From NCBI GenBank assembly GCA_030248065.1, contig JASAMV010008485.1:23709-87708 (forward strand): 64,000 nucleotides of DNA, written 5' to 3'. Source of the stretch: Rhynchonema sp. JSB1_4. Its lineage: Eukaryota; Nematoda; Chromadorea; Monhysterida; Xyalidae. The notes under the pieces were generated by a model, which saw nothing but the letters and a program-made list of their open reading frames with translations, made no database searches and was not told the DNA's origin. Position 1 is the first letter of the stretch, and the number at the start of each line of letters is the position of its first letter. The position numbers and the translations under genes were made by a program. Below are positions 38,158 through 49,300 of the stretch, in pieces.

Positions 38158-41100
38158 TCACTCCACACTGTTCAGATTCTTGTCCACGTTTGTCTCTAAC
38201 AATAACCCCTCATCTTCCATGGTAGCATCATAATCCCTCATTGGGTCATCGTCGTGTTTCTCGAACGAGTACTTGATCTGATGTGCCAAACGGGGCAGTT
38301 TCTTGCACGCAATCTAGAAGAATGGAGAAGCGAAAAATGTATTTCTCGCTGCATATCTATCCCAAGGCTTACTGATTCAAACGATTACAAGAGCATGGCA
38401 TCCGCAGAATTATCAAACGACTTCAAACATCAAGCAAACCAACTAAATCAACAGCGAAACACACCCGTTCAAACTGTCGCGCTTTTCCCACCCACAGATA
38501 GAATATCAAGGCCACATCAAACTTGATCGTATGTCCACGTCGGTAGTTGCGTCCAGGCATATAGTGACCGGTGAATTCGCCACGGCTCTACAATTTGCAT
38601 AATCAAAATTGCAAAAAAATTAAACGGCCCACCCTTTTGAGAGTGACATGCTTGGGACAAAACATTTTCAGTCGCTATGAAGAGCAGTCCGTGGACAGTC
38701 AGAGAGGGCGACCGGAGGCCAAAATAACTGCCAAAACTTACTATAGTATAGTGAGTTTCTAATTTCGTTGCCTCATTCATTCTTACAGACGCAGGGAAAC
38801 TCCCGTTCGGAGTCGAAGCAGGCAACAAGCTCAACACACAGTCAACAAGCCAGGCAGCTGGGTCGTGTGCGTTTCGAATGTTTCAGTCACACAAGCTGTG
38901 TGTCAGCTGCGTGGCTTGTTGACTGTGTGTTGAGCTTGTTGCCTGCTTCGACTTCGAACGGGAGTTTCCCTGCGTCTGTAAGAATGCATAAGGTAACGAA
39001 ATTAGAAATTTGCTATTATAAGTGTAATTTCCAATAAAAACAGTTTCTCACCGCTTGCCCAGCAAACGACTCGATATCGGTGATCAGATACCGATATTTG
39101 ATCAGATCCGGACACGAGCGTACAAATTCGGTTGAACAGCGAAGCTGGAATTATTGGCAATCGTAGGTATCGGGACATTTTTCTGTTAAGAAACTGCAGT
39201 GTTGTTTTAATTTCCGCTTATTTTTTATATAATAATTTCCCAATCAACCAACCACATGTGTGTAATCCGACTTGTGCTTATCAACACCGCCCTTGTTATT
39301 CGACATTTGAATGCTTTTCCAACTGCCGTCCTTTCGCTGGCGGCATAAACGTAACAGCGAATAGATGCCCGTCATGTTGCCTGAATGAAATGGTCATTGA
39401 TCAAAACACAAATTAGTCAAAAACTGCGAAATTGCTACAAAGATGCAACAAGCGATAATATCTGAGTACATGCAAACTTTGATACGAAAGACAGAAAAAC
39501 AAATCAGCTTTCCCAAACCGACCACAATCATCACAATTCACTTCTGCCTCCCAGTTCCGATTTGGCTGTTTGGCTCGCGCGGCGTTCAGTGCAAACATGA
39601 AGCCCTTCGATCGATCTGTCGGTGCTTCGGTGGGTATGCGTGTGCTCAACAGGTACGCACTAGATTGTGCTGCATGCAGATATTGCAGTGCGACGTTGTG
39701 GTTGATTGAGTCAAGTGGCAGCCACACAACGCCCTTTCCCGCACGATCAACTTGAGTTTTGGTCAGCAGACTGAAAGATTAGGGACGTTTTTTTGGGAAA
39801 AACAATAGAAAATAAAGAAAAAACTCGAAAGTCGATATCGAAGGCGGCGCCTTCAGTCTACTTTGCCATTTACTGATGCCAGTAATTACGACCAGACTGG
39901 TTGTTCCCAGCAGGCACACAACAGGACAACCAAAATGCCACTCACTTGACGGGCAGTGCATCAACCATCGTTATCATTCGATCAACAAACACATCCGTCG
40001 CCAAATATGGTCCATTCATGCTGATGTCAATTTGATGTTCACCAGGATTGCGTTTGTGGTAGGACGTGCTCGGCAGACCTTGCACGATGCTGCAAATCAA
40101 GATATGAAATTGAACTTGAAAAGTTGGCACGCAAATTGTGTGCCACTCAGCCCGGCAAGGGTAAGCAGCGTTTGACTGATTCACTTCTGGGTTCAACACC
40201 AACCGGCGAGCCAGCCGCCGCAGCCATTCACCAGTGTGGACGGTCGGTAACTGGCGAGTAGCCTCACAGTTGGGTGCCCATTAACTTACCATAAAAGAAA
40301 AAAAGGCCAAAAGAGCGATGAGAAAACTCCGGGATAATTTGTGAAAGTCAATACCTGTCCCGAATCTGCCACAAATACTGTTTGGCCCTCATTTTGTTGG
40401 CCAACATAGTTTTTCCCAATCGGTCCTGAGTAACGAGACTCCAGGGCAGTTTGACGCGTGTTTGCAGTTTGGGGAACGCTTTGAATCCACGTGCATTGTG
40501 CAGCCAGAAATAGTGCACCAACAGATACGACCATTGGGAGTAGTTGAATTGAGTGTAGAGGGAACGACGTTGGGTAGGTTTCGGTGGCCCAAGCGCACGC
40601 TGTCAAATGGTGGTTCAATGTTTGATACGTCAAGACTTCACTGCTAAATTTATAAACACCCAAATTCAAAAACCAGTCGAAACTAACAATGGCATCGCGA
40701 TATCGCTCTGTTTCGACCATTGCGTAGAAGAACTTGATCAAATCTGGGCACGAATTCACCACAGCCCTGCTCACGCACAGCTGGAAACCAAAAGACTATG
40801 CTGCTGGCAGTGGCCAAGTTCGCACAATAAAGATCCGTATCAAATTTGGCGGAAGAGGAAAAGCCACGTCTTTACGATTAAGTTGGAATACTAGTATCAG
40901 TCTGGACCAGTGTAAAATTCATTTAGTGTACTGGAACAACTTCTACGCTGGCATAACTGCGCAAGCACAGTCAAAACAGGAACAGTTGTGGTAGAAACGC
41001 AAACACAAATATCCAACCAAATGCGTGTATCCCTGCGCAATCAACTCGTCACAGATTGTGATCTCATCGATTTTTGGTTGATTGAACGCAACAGTCAACC

Positions 41101-42985
41101 ACGAACCATCAGCCATCTGACGACAACCAAACGTGGGACGATGCAACTGATTGTCAGGGAATGATGCCGGGCCTGCGAGCCGACGAAAATTTGAATTTGC
41201 AGTGACAATGACCAAACAAAGAGCGCATTGTTGAACAATTCACAGGATGTCGACAACAGCCAACGCTTCCCGAAGGCTTAGTAAAAAAACAACGAACAAC
41301 GTGAATTCGCTGCAGTGAAATGTTGCCAAACACGTACAAGAAGATCAGAAACGCACCGCACCCATCGATTTTGTTTACATTCACTTGACATAAATGAAAA
41401 TCGGATCCATTTGATGCACGAATGATCACAGCCTTGGATCGATCGATCGGTGGTTTTGTGGGCAGTTGTTTGGAGATCAAGTCGGGTCGAGAGTGCACAG
41501 CCGAGAGGTATTGCAGCGCTACCGTGTTACTGACAAGGTCGATAGGCAGCCACACAACCCCGTTGGATCCGGGCTCGCACTCTGAATGATCGAGTAAACT
41601 GAAACATAGAGCAAAATTGTATATTTCGATGAAAACTAGAAACGATCAAAAAATAACAAACCGATCAAATTTCGCGAGCGCCATTTGTTGAATTCGCTCG
41701 ACAAATGTCTCATCGGCAGCAAACGGCCCATTGACAGATGTTACGTGGGACCATGAAGTGCTGCTCGACCTTCTGCCAGCTGGGATGGAAATTAGAAGAC
41801 GGATGAAAGAAGAAATGTGCTTGCTGTTTTGTAAAAAAATCGTGTTCTGTGACATATGCTCAGCCAAAACAAAGCAATCGAGTAACCAACCCGTGCCGTG
41901 ATCGTCAGATGTGTCCGAATCGCTATCACTTTCCCCATCCGTACTTTCAGATTCAAGTGAGTTTTCTAAAAAAAATCAGGGACTAAATCAAACAGGGTCA
42001 AGTGTACAACGTATAAAGAAAGCACCAACCATTTACGTTCTTTACGCTCGACTTTTTCTTCCTCTTCTTTTCCTTCTCCGGCTCGTAATCACTGTCCGAA
42101 TCATATTCACGTTCAGGCTCGCTCGCCGGCTCGCACTGAATATCGGAACACGACGTGGACTTTTTATCTGAAAACATTTTTCACAGTTTCTTGTCAAAAG
42201 TAAATTAATTTTATCTTTCTCACAAGACCAACCCGGATCCACCAACTGGGCATAGACGGGTGATGGTACAGTCGTTCGCGGCATTTCACCATAAATCACA
42301 TGGTCACAAATCTGCTCAAATTTTTCATCGGGTTCCACTTTTTCGGGTTCGCGAATGTGGTACAGGTAACGACTCTTCTTCGCCGGTCTCTCCACACTTT
42401 GAACACAAGGCTGCTCATTGTCCGTCGTGGCATCCGGCTCTTCGTTTACACCAGATGGACTGTAGACTTCCCTCTTTTTTCGACTGCGTTTTGGCCGGCA
42501 TGGCTGATCTTCTTTGGGTACAAGACGCTCAGGATCGAAATCAGTCGCATTCTTGAAGATCAAGGCCGAGTCCAGCTTGGTCACCGCGAATACGTTACGC
42601 ACATCACTCAACAGCATGGCATTCGACCTGTAACTAGTCATTTTAGCGAACAATTTCATGAGATTAAAAAGAGCGACAGACACAGGACATCGGATACGCA
42701 TACATACTGTATTCAGCAGTGGACGTTTCCGCAGGTGAGCATGCATGCGACTCACGCTTCAACAGGTGCTGTATTTGTACACATATCCACGGGAAAAATT
42801 GAAAATCAATGAAACTAGGCGCAAAAAACAGACTTCCATTCGAATTCATGTCCGAGCTTGATGTGTGCCTCCAACATCGGCAACGGGAACAGACCAGCAC
42901 AGAACTCGCACTCTTCGTACACCGATACTGAGTCATCCTTGGCTGTTGTGGGGTCCAGATCAGGCTGTGAGGAAATTGGTGCCAT
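38158..42985 (-). CDS. Array gene G2: two-module zinc-finger protein, unknown family
   Basis: Exons: A 42,834-42,985; B 42,233-42,627; C1 42,030-42,167; C2 about 41,891-41,965; D 41,662-41,779; E about 41,360-41,602; F about 41,015-41,175; G about 40,691-40,785; H about 40,353-40,575; D' about 39,955-40,093; E' about 39,523-39,774; F' about 39,257-39,380; G' about 39,053-39,147; H' about 38,466-38,589; tail 38,158-38,313. Landmarks in order: CEFCAGLFPLP zinc finger; RNVFAVTKLD and FDPERL; basic RPKRSRKKRE; acidic SDSDYEPE followed by KKRKKKS; SVNGPF; WLPIDLV; DGCG; FGCRQMADGSW; SCPDLIKF; HYFWLHNARGF with linker ending IRDR. The second module repeats these as MNGPY, WLPLDSI, DDCG, CRQRKDGSW, SCPDLIKY and LWVGKARQF, and the tail is YDATMEDEG. 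The stop is TGA. The G'-H' intron contains a perfect-arm foldback. Start is the ATG of exon A. Confidence 0.78.
38753..39014. repeat. Foldback repeat in the G2 G'-H' intron
   Basis: The left arm (38,753 to about 38,866; CTTACAGACGCAGGGAAACT) is repeated in reverse complement at about 38,895-39,014 with only a few mismatches. A short loop near 38,867-38,894 contains GAATGTTTCAGTCACAC. The arms are about 115 bp. The transcript would form a long intronic hairpin. Confidence 0.8.
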
Positions 42986-43149
42986 ATTGTTGTGTTGTTG
43001 TTGTCGGTTGGCTAAAACAAAGACGGAGACCACTTTTCACACGAAGTGATGGAATAAAATTCAGTTAGCGGCTAGGTACGAAGCCGATCGTTCACAAACG
43101 AATTCTCCAAAAAACCAAGAGCCACCAAAACAGGATTCCAGCATAGTTT

Positions 43150-43155
43150 TTATTG
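43150..43155 (-). terminator. Polyadenylation signal of G1
   Basis: AATAAA on the minus strand about 150 bp downstream of the G1 stop codon and about 165 bp before the G2 start codon. Confidence 0.5.
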
Positions 43156-43303
43156 TGCCTTGAAAGACTTTGCAAAATGACCAACAAGATATGACATAAA
43201 TCAACAGAAAATAACAAAGATGCAGTGAGCAATTTAGCAGTAATCACGATCGCAATGCAACTTTCCAACAAGACCATTATACCCAAAATCGCACCTTTTC
43301 ACT

Positions 43304-46300
43304 TCACGCGTCTGTTTCTTCAACTTTCATGTCACTCGGCATGACGTCATCTTGCAGATCAAGCAATTCCTCATCCTCCAACGTCGCATCATAATGTCGA
43401 TTTTCAATCGAATCCGGCCGTTTTTCGAATGAGTATTTCATCTGATCGGCAGTTTTCCTTGGTTTCCTGCCCAGGATCTGAAAGATAACTGAAATTAAAT
43501 CAATCCTGGGAGACTTCAAAGTGCGTCCATTGGGCACCAACCCGTTTAAAATCTCTCGGTTTGCCCACCCAAAACCAGTAAATCAACGCCACATCAAATC
43601 GAATCGAATGACGCGTGCGGAAGTGCTTCCGCTTCGTGCCGATCAGTTCGCTGCGTTCCTACAGCGAGCATTATACAACCCTGGCTGGCTATCACAATAA
43701 AATATGAACCGCTTTGTGAAGTAATTGTGAATCTAAAAAACCAACATCCTGATCGCAATAGGACTGAACGTCAGTGATCATGTAGCGATATTTCATCAGA
43801 TCCGGGCACGAACGAACATAACCGACCTCATATCGCATCTGAAACAGCGCAGGCACATTTTCAAATCCAATGCACCGTGAAAAAAATAAACGCATTCGTC
43901 ATCCACACTTACCACGTGCGTATATCGCTCACACAGTTGATCTCGAGTCGGCGGATTCTTGGCGCCGGGCATCATATCAGGTCGATATCTCGAAGCGAAC
44001 TTCCAAATTCCGTCTCTATTTTGCGCGCAGAAATTCAAGCCGAAGTCGATAGTGGTGGTGTTGCCTGTAGGGATTGCATGTACATTACTCGCAAGCGGCT
44101 TTTATCGCTTGTTTTAGCTATAGCATTTAGAAAATGAACATTCGCTTTGCTGTCATTTCTTCACAACACACGCCTACACCGGTGTTTCTCGTGTCATGCG
44201 ACAATCAGGGCTTTCGTCTGACAGTAGCCAGGTGCGCGCAACCCGTCTGCGAAAACACGTAGAAACGGTCAACAAAAAACTGTACAACTCGTGTTCCCAC
44301 TCACCCGCACTGGTGTAGCTGGGGAGTAGGTAGGTCGACGCTCCATCCTGGTACAGTAGCTAGGTCGCCGCCACCCGGCTGGTATGTAGGTTGCGATTTT
44401 TGGCTCAAAACGGTATAAATCGGTATTTTTTACTCCAAATAGGCGAAAAATCGCGCGCTACGCGCAAAATTAGCGTTTTAGAGTACATTTTCATCAATGT
44501 TTAGACCTAAAAATTTTGCCACCCCTAGCTCGGTCGGTACAGTAGGTAGGTTGCCGGCCCGCCTGGGTAGCTACACCACTGCTCACCCGCATTATCCTTC
44601 ACAACCGCACGTTCCCAATTCACCCCCGGATCACGTGCTCTGGCATCAGCCAAGTCGAACAGGAATCCTTTTGATCGATCAATAGGCAGTTTCGGTATGG
44701 TGGTAGTGAGCAGATACGCATGTGATTTTGCTGCCAACAGATACTGCATGGCGATTTGATCGTTCATGTGATCCAGTGGCAGCCACACGGTGCTGTCCTC
44801 GACACGCATCATCTCCAGTTCGGTGAGTAGTCTGTGCCAAATAATGAAACGTCATGTCTCGCATCAATTCGACACCTTTAGAAATCATCAATAAAATTTG
44901 GTGAACGGATCGCATCTTGGTGAATTTAGGATACGGTTACTTTCAAACTTCGCCAGGAGCAATTTGCACCAAGTTGTCTAATTTGAAAACTTTAGGTCGT
45001 CCAATTTTCAGGTGCACATTGCACCGAAATTACATGAAACCAGAACCATTGGGAGTTACTGCTTGCTTCCAGACCGTCCCAAGGCACATCTTTTATCAAA
45101 ACGGTCACGTGACAAAGGTAGATCAGTTCCGATCCGATCCCCAAGCTCAAACTCCTGGTCTTTGAAACTGGCGCGTTGCTGCCAACCTTTCGGTGGATGC
45201 TGCTTTGATGGTCAACATTCGGTCAACAAACACGTCCGAAGGCACAAACGGTCCGTTAATTGTAATATCGATGCGGTATGCGTCTGGTTTGAGCATCTCC
45301 TGTTTGTTGCGATTGCTGGTCGTCGGAAAGCCTTGCAGAATGCTGCAAAACAAATGAAACAGTAATCCTCTTTCGCAATTTCAGTTGGCAATGCGTCTGC
45401 CTCACAATACAGTCTGCCTTTTTCATATGATATGATCGGGAGGGACGCGTGATACTCTGTCACAATAAAAATATTCACTATACATACACACAGAACAGAA
45501 TGGCATTTAATACTTAGCAGGTCAACGGCACATTGGGGACCAGAATAGCGTTCTAAGACATTCAGTATGAGAAGGATGTCATTAAAAAGATGGCACGCTG
45601 CAAAATAAAAATAAAAAATTTAACCTGTCCCTAATTGCTGTCATATGTTTTTTCTGCTTGGCCACGTAGAACGTGTTCATATTCAATGCCTTTCGATTCA
45701 CCATTGTCTCATAATTCAGCTCAATCCAGGGCAACGTCGGCACACATTTGAGTTTCGTCATCAGTTTGAATGGTCGCGGGTTGGCCACCCAGAAATAGAA
45801 CACCATAATTCGCTCGTAATTCGCGAACACTGCATTGCTCCGCTGTCTGGGCGTGAAGTCATGATCTGTCGTTAACTGTAAATGGAAAACAATACATGAA
45901 ATTCGCATTATACGGTTAAAATCATGCAATGAATATCTGCGGGATGTGCCTTGTAGGCACGTGCAAACGCATATGACGCGTGGAGGGCTTTAGCGGTTCG
46001 ACCCGAAGTCTAAGACTGGGGTCTCATCAGTAAAATGGACAACCAGGGACCAGGCCCAAAGCCTGATGGTGCAACTTTAGTGCAAAGTAGTTCAAAGTGC
46101 AGGCAGTTTAAAGCTGCTGGTCAACAACCCATCGACCTCGCTTAATCTTGGGGGCAGTGCACATTAAGAAAGGTGGGATATCGTGTTACTCGACTCTGAC
46201 TTGGAGAGTCGATTCGTTGCTTCCTGATGTTTCACGGCCAGGTTGAAGTTTGCCCCTCAGTGAAAAAATGCAAAAGTTATGCCGGCTTCCCGTGGAAAGC

Positions 46301-49300
46301 GCAATTCACGGCGACGTTTTAGAATTTCAGAATATCAAGCACCAACGTTTGTTTCATCAGTATGATATACAGCTTTGCAGGAAACAGCTTGTATCCTGAA
46401 GGAGAAGTTATTTAGTTCCAAAAACCTGGTGTTTTTTGGTCACCGTTTTCTTCGCCGATAATTTTAAGCATCTGCGATTGACCAGCAAATGTGTTGATCG
46501 GACACAAAAATCCTTTAATTACTGTGTACATAACCTGTGCTTTTGAGTTCCCTGCACCAAACACAGCTAATACTATAATTCGGACAACATGCGCAAGTCG
46601 GTCATTATGAGCGCGCGCGCTCAAAAACAACGTGCAGATTCGAGCACTCAAAAATGTTTTGTCTTTTTTGGGGTCGCGCACGCCCATAATGACCGACTTG
46701 CGCATGTTGTCCGAATTATTGCGTTAGCTGTATTAGGTGCAAAGAACTCAAAAGCACAGGTTATGTACACAGTAATTAGAGGATTTTTGTGTCCGATCAA
46801 CACATTTGCTGGTCAATCGCAGATGCTTAAAATTATCGGCGAAGAAAACGGTGACCAAAAAACACCAGGTTTTTGGAACTAAATGACTTCTCCTTCAGGA
46901 TACAAGCTGTTTCCTGCAAAGCTTTATATCACTGATGAAACAAACGTTGGTGCTTGATATTCTGAAATTATTAAACGTTGCAGCGAATTGTCCTTTCCAC
47001 GGAAACCCGGCATAATTTTTGCATTTTTTCACTGAGGGGCAAACTTCAACCCGGCCGTGAAACATCAGGAAGCAACCAATCGACTCCCCAAGTCAGGGTC
47101 GAGTAACACGATATTCCACCTTTGTTCAGGTGCACTGCCCCCAAGATTAAACGAAGTCGATGGGTTGTTGACCAGCACCTTTAAAAAGCACACTCCGCGT
47201 GTACGTTTACCAAAAGTGCCAAGGTTAAGATACAGGCAGGCCAGAAGACGATATGTACAATGGAATGAGTATTGTTTCCAAAAGAGATTCACGCAGTCAT
47301 TCAGAGGGTTAGAGATCTGGGCATCGTATTTTTGGACTAAAAATGGGCAAAAATTTGCTGTTTTGCCGCATCAGTCTTTTCACCTTAATTTACACTGACC
47401 TCAAAGGTTTTTAAGCAAAATGGATACCAAAATGCCACAATCGGCGCACTTGAGGAGCATTTGGCTCAAAAAATTTTCCCTCACAGCTCCCCTGTTTGCA
47501 AATTAGTGTTTTGAACCCTAAGTGTCGGGCGTCGGGCCCCGAAAAATCCGACACCCGACATTTGGAGGTACCCGACACCCACTTTTTTGGTACCCGTCAC
47601 CGGACATTGCTCTCAACGTAGTCATTCTTCACCTTCTACATTCTACCAGGGGATACGAACAAAAGTGTTCTTCTCCAGGAACAAGAACGGGACAAGAAGA
47701 TGGATTGTATTTGATTCATCAAAAAGCTTTCAACTGGCGTAAATTATCCATCCAACTTGAGAGACTGTTTCGTTTTATTAAACAGAGCTTCAGAGAAATT
47801 GCAAACGTAGGGTGGAATTTTCGAAACGGTGTAAAGGTCAGTTGGGAGTAAAGGTCGGTGTAAAGTTCGGTCGAAAGCTCGGTCGGCGTAGCTCGGTGTA
47901 AACGTGAAACATTGCCTGTTATTAACGTGGAATGTTTCAAGTTTACACCGAAGTCTATCACACTGTGCTGTCGACCGAGCTTTCCACCGACCTTTACACC
48001 CAACTGACCTTTACACCATTTCGAAAATATCACCCGTAGTAATCAAACCCTGACCTGTTTGTAGCGCTCAATCGTCATCACAGCATAAGTGAATTTGATC
48101 AGATCCCGGCAAGAGGCCACCGGCAGTTTTTCGCAAATCATCTGCAACGTCTTTGCCTGTTGTATGAAATACGGTCAAATTTCGTCATGGGCAAGTTCGT
48201 TGTAGGTGTTTCTTTTTGCCGTGTCCCGAAAATTTCGCATAGTTAACGACTTCGTTATAAGCACATTCAGACTTCGCATATGCATTACACTACACCTTCG
48301 GTTGTTCCGAGCAGTAAGATGTAAGATGTACAATTCGTTATAAGCACAGCACTCAGAAAAATGCCCCTGAAAGATATTCAAGTTTGGATAGTCAATGGAG
48401 AACAAACTGGAGATTGGAAAATGTTGAAAGCTAATTGCATTGACTTTATGCAAGTGAATGAAGCTATTTTTTGCGCATAAAAATACCCACATTTTATGGA
48501 TACATGACCGATTCGGGAATTACGGACACAAAGATGGACGATCTAACAGATTGCTTTCGGATTTTACGTCACAGTATTCCGCACCGTCCGGTATTGCACC
48601 GTTGTACATTGTTGTGGCTCTGCCTGCGTACATTTAATTTCTGATTGCATGTTGTCTGTGTCTGTCTGTCCGTGATTTCGTCCACCTTCTCACCGTTTCC
48701 TGTCTTGGTTTTGTATTTATTTTTCATTCCCGTAACTTGCACACCCTGTTTTGTATTTATTTTCATGCCCGTAAACTCCACACCCGGTCTTGTAATTATG
48801 CTTCTTTCACTTAATCTTCTTATTTATGTATTATTGAGTGGGTGTCGACGCTATAAACTAAACTAAACCGATTCGGGAAAAGCACGGTCATTACGTTTAA
48901 AGGGGTGGTGCCACTTTTATTGAAGAGAACTCGGATCTGCCTGAAAATTTAATACAAGATGCTTGACGACAGGGTTTTATTACAAAGTGGCAATAAAAAA
49001 TTCTGAATATTGATCTATCGTGAATGGGAGCCTTTCGAAAATCCGATTTGCTCCCCGGTTGCGATTTTCATGGTTTCAGCCATAGATCGCAATAAATCAG
49101 ACGAAAAACAAAAATAAGCACACCTTTTGAAAGGTAATCAAAAACTGCACAAAAAGTTGTTCTTATGATTTTTCACAAAAATGCGCCGAAATAAAGTTAT
49201 TTCAAAAAATAATTTTTTTCGGACATAGATAAAACTTGAAAAAATTCTCTGAAATTCTATCCATGTAAATAACTTTAATTAGTCGCATTTTTGTGAAAAA

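Noticed and set aside
46412..46882. Two nearly identical 97-residue proteins in opposite orientation
   Set aside because: They are the two arms of one palindrome; identity follows from the inverted repeat, no domain is recognisable, and they lie inside a G1 intron.
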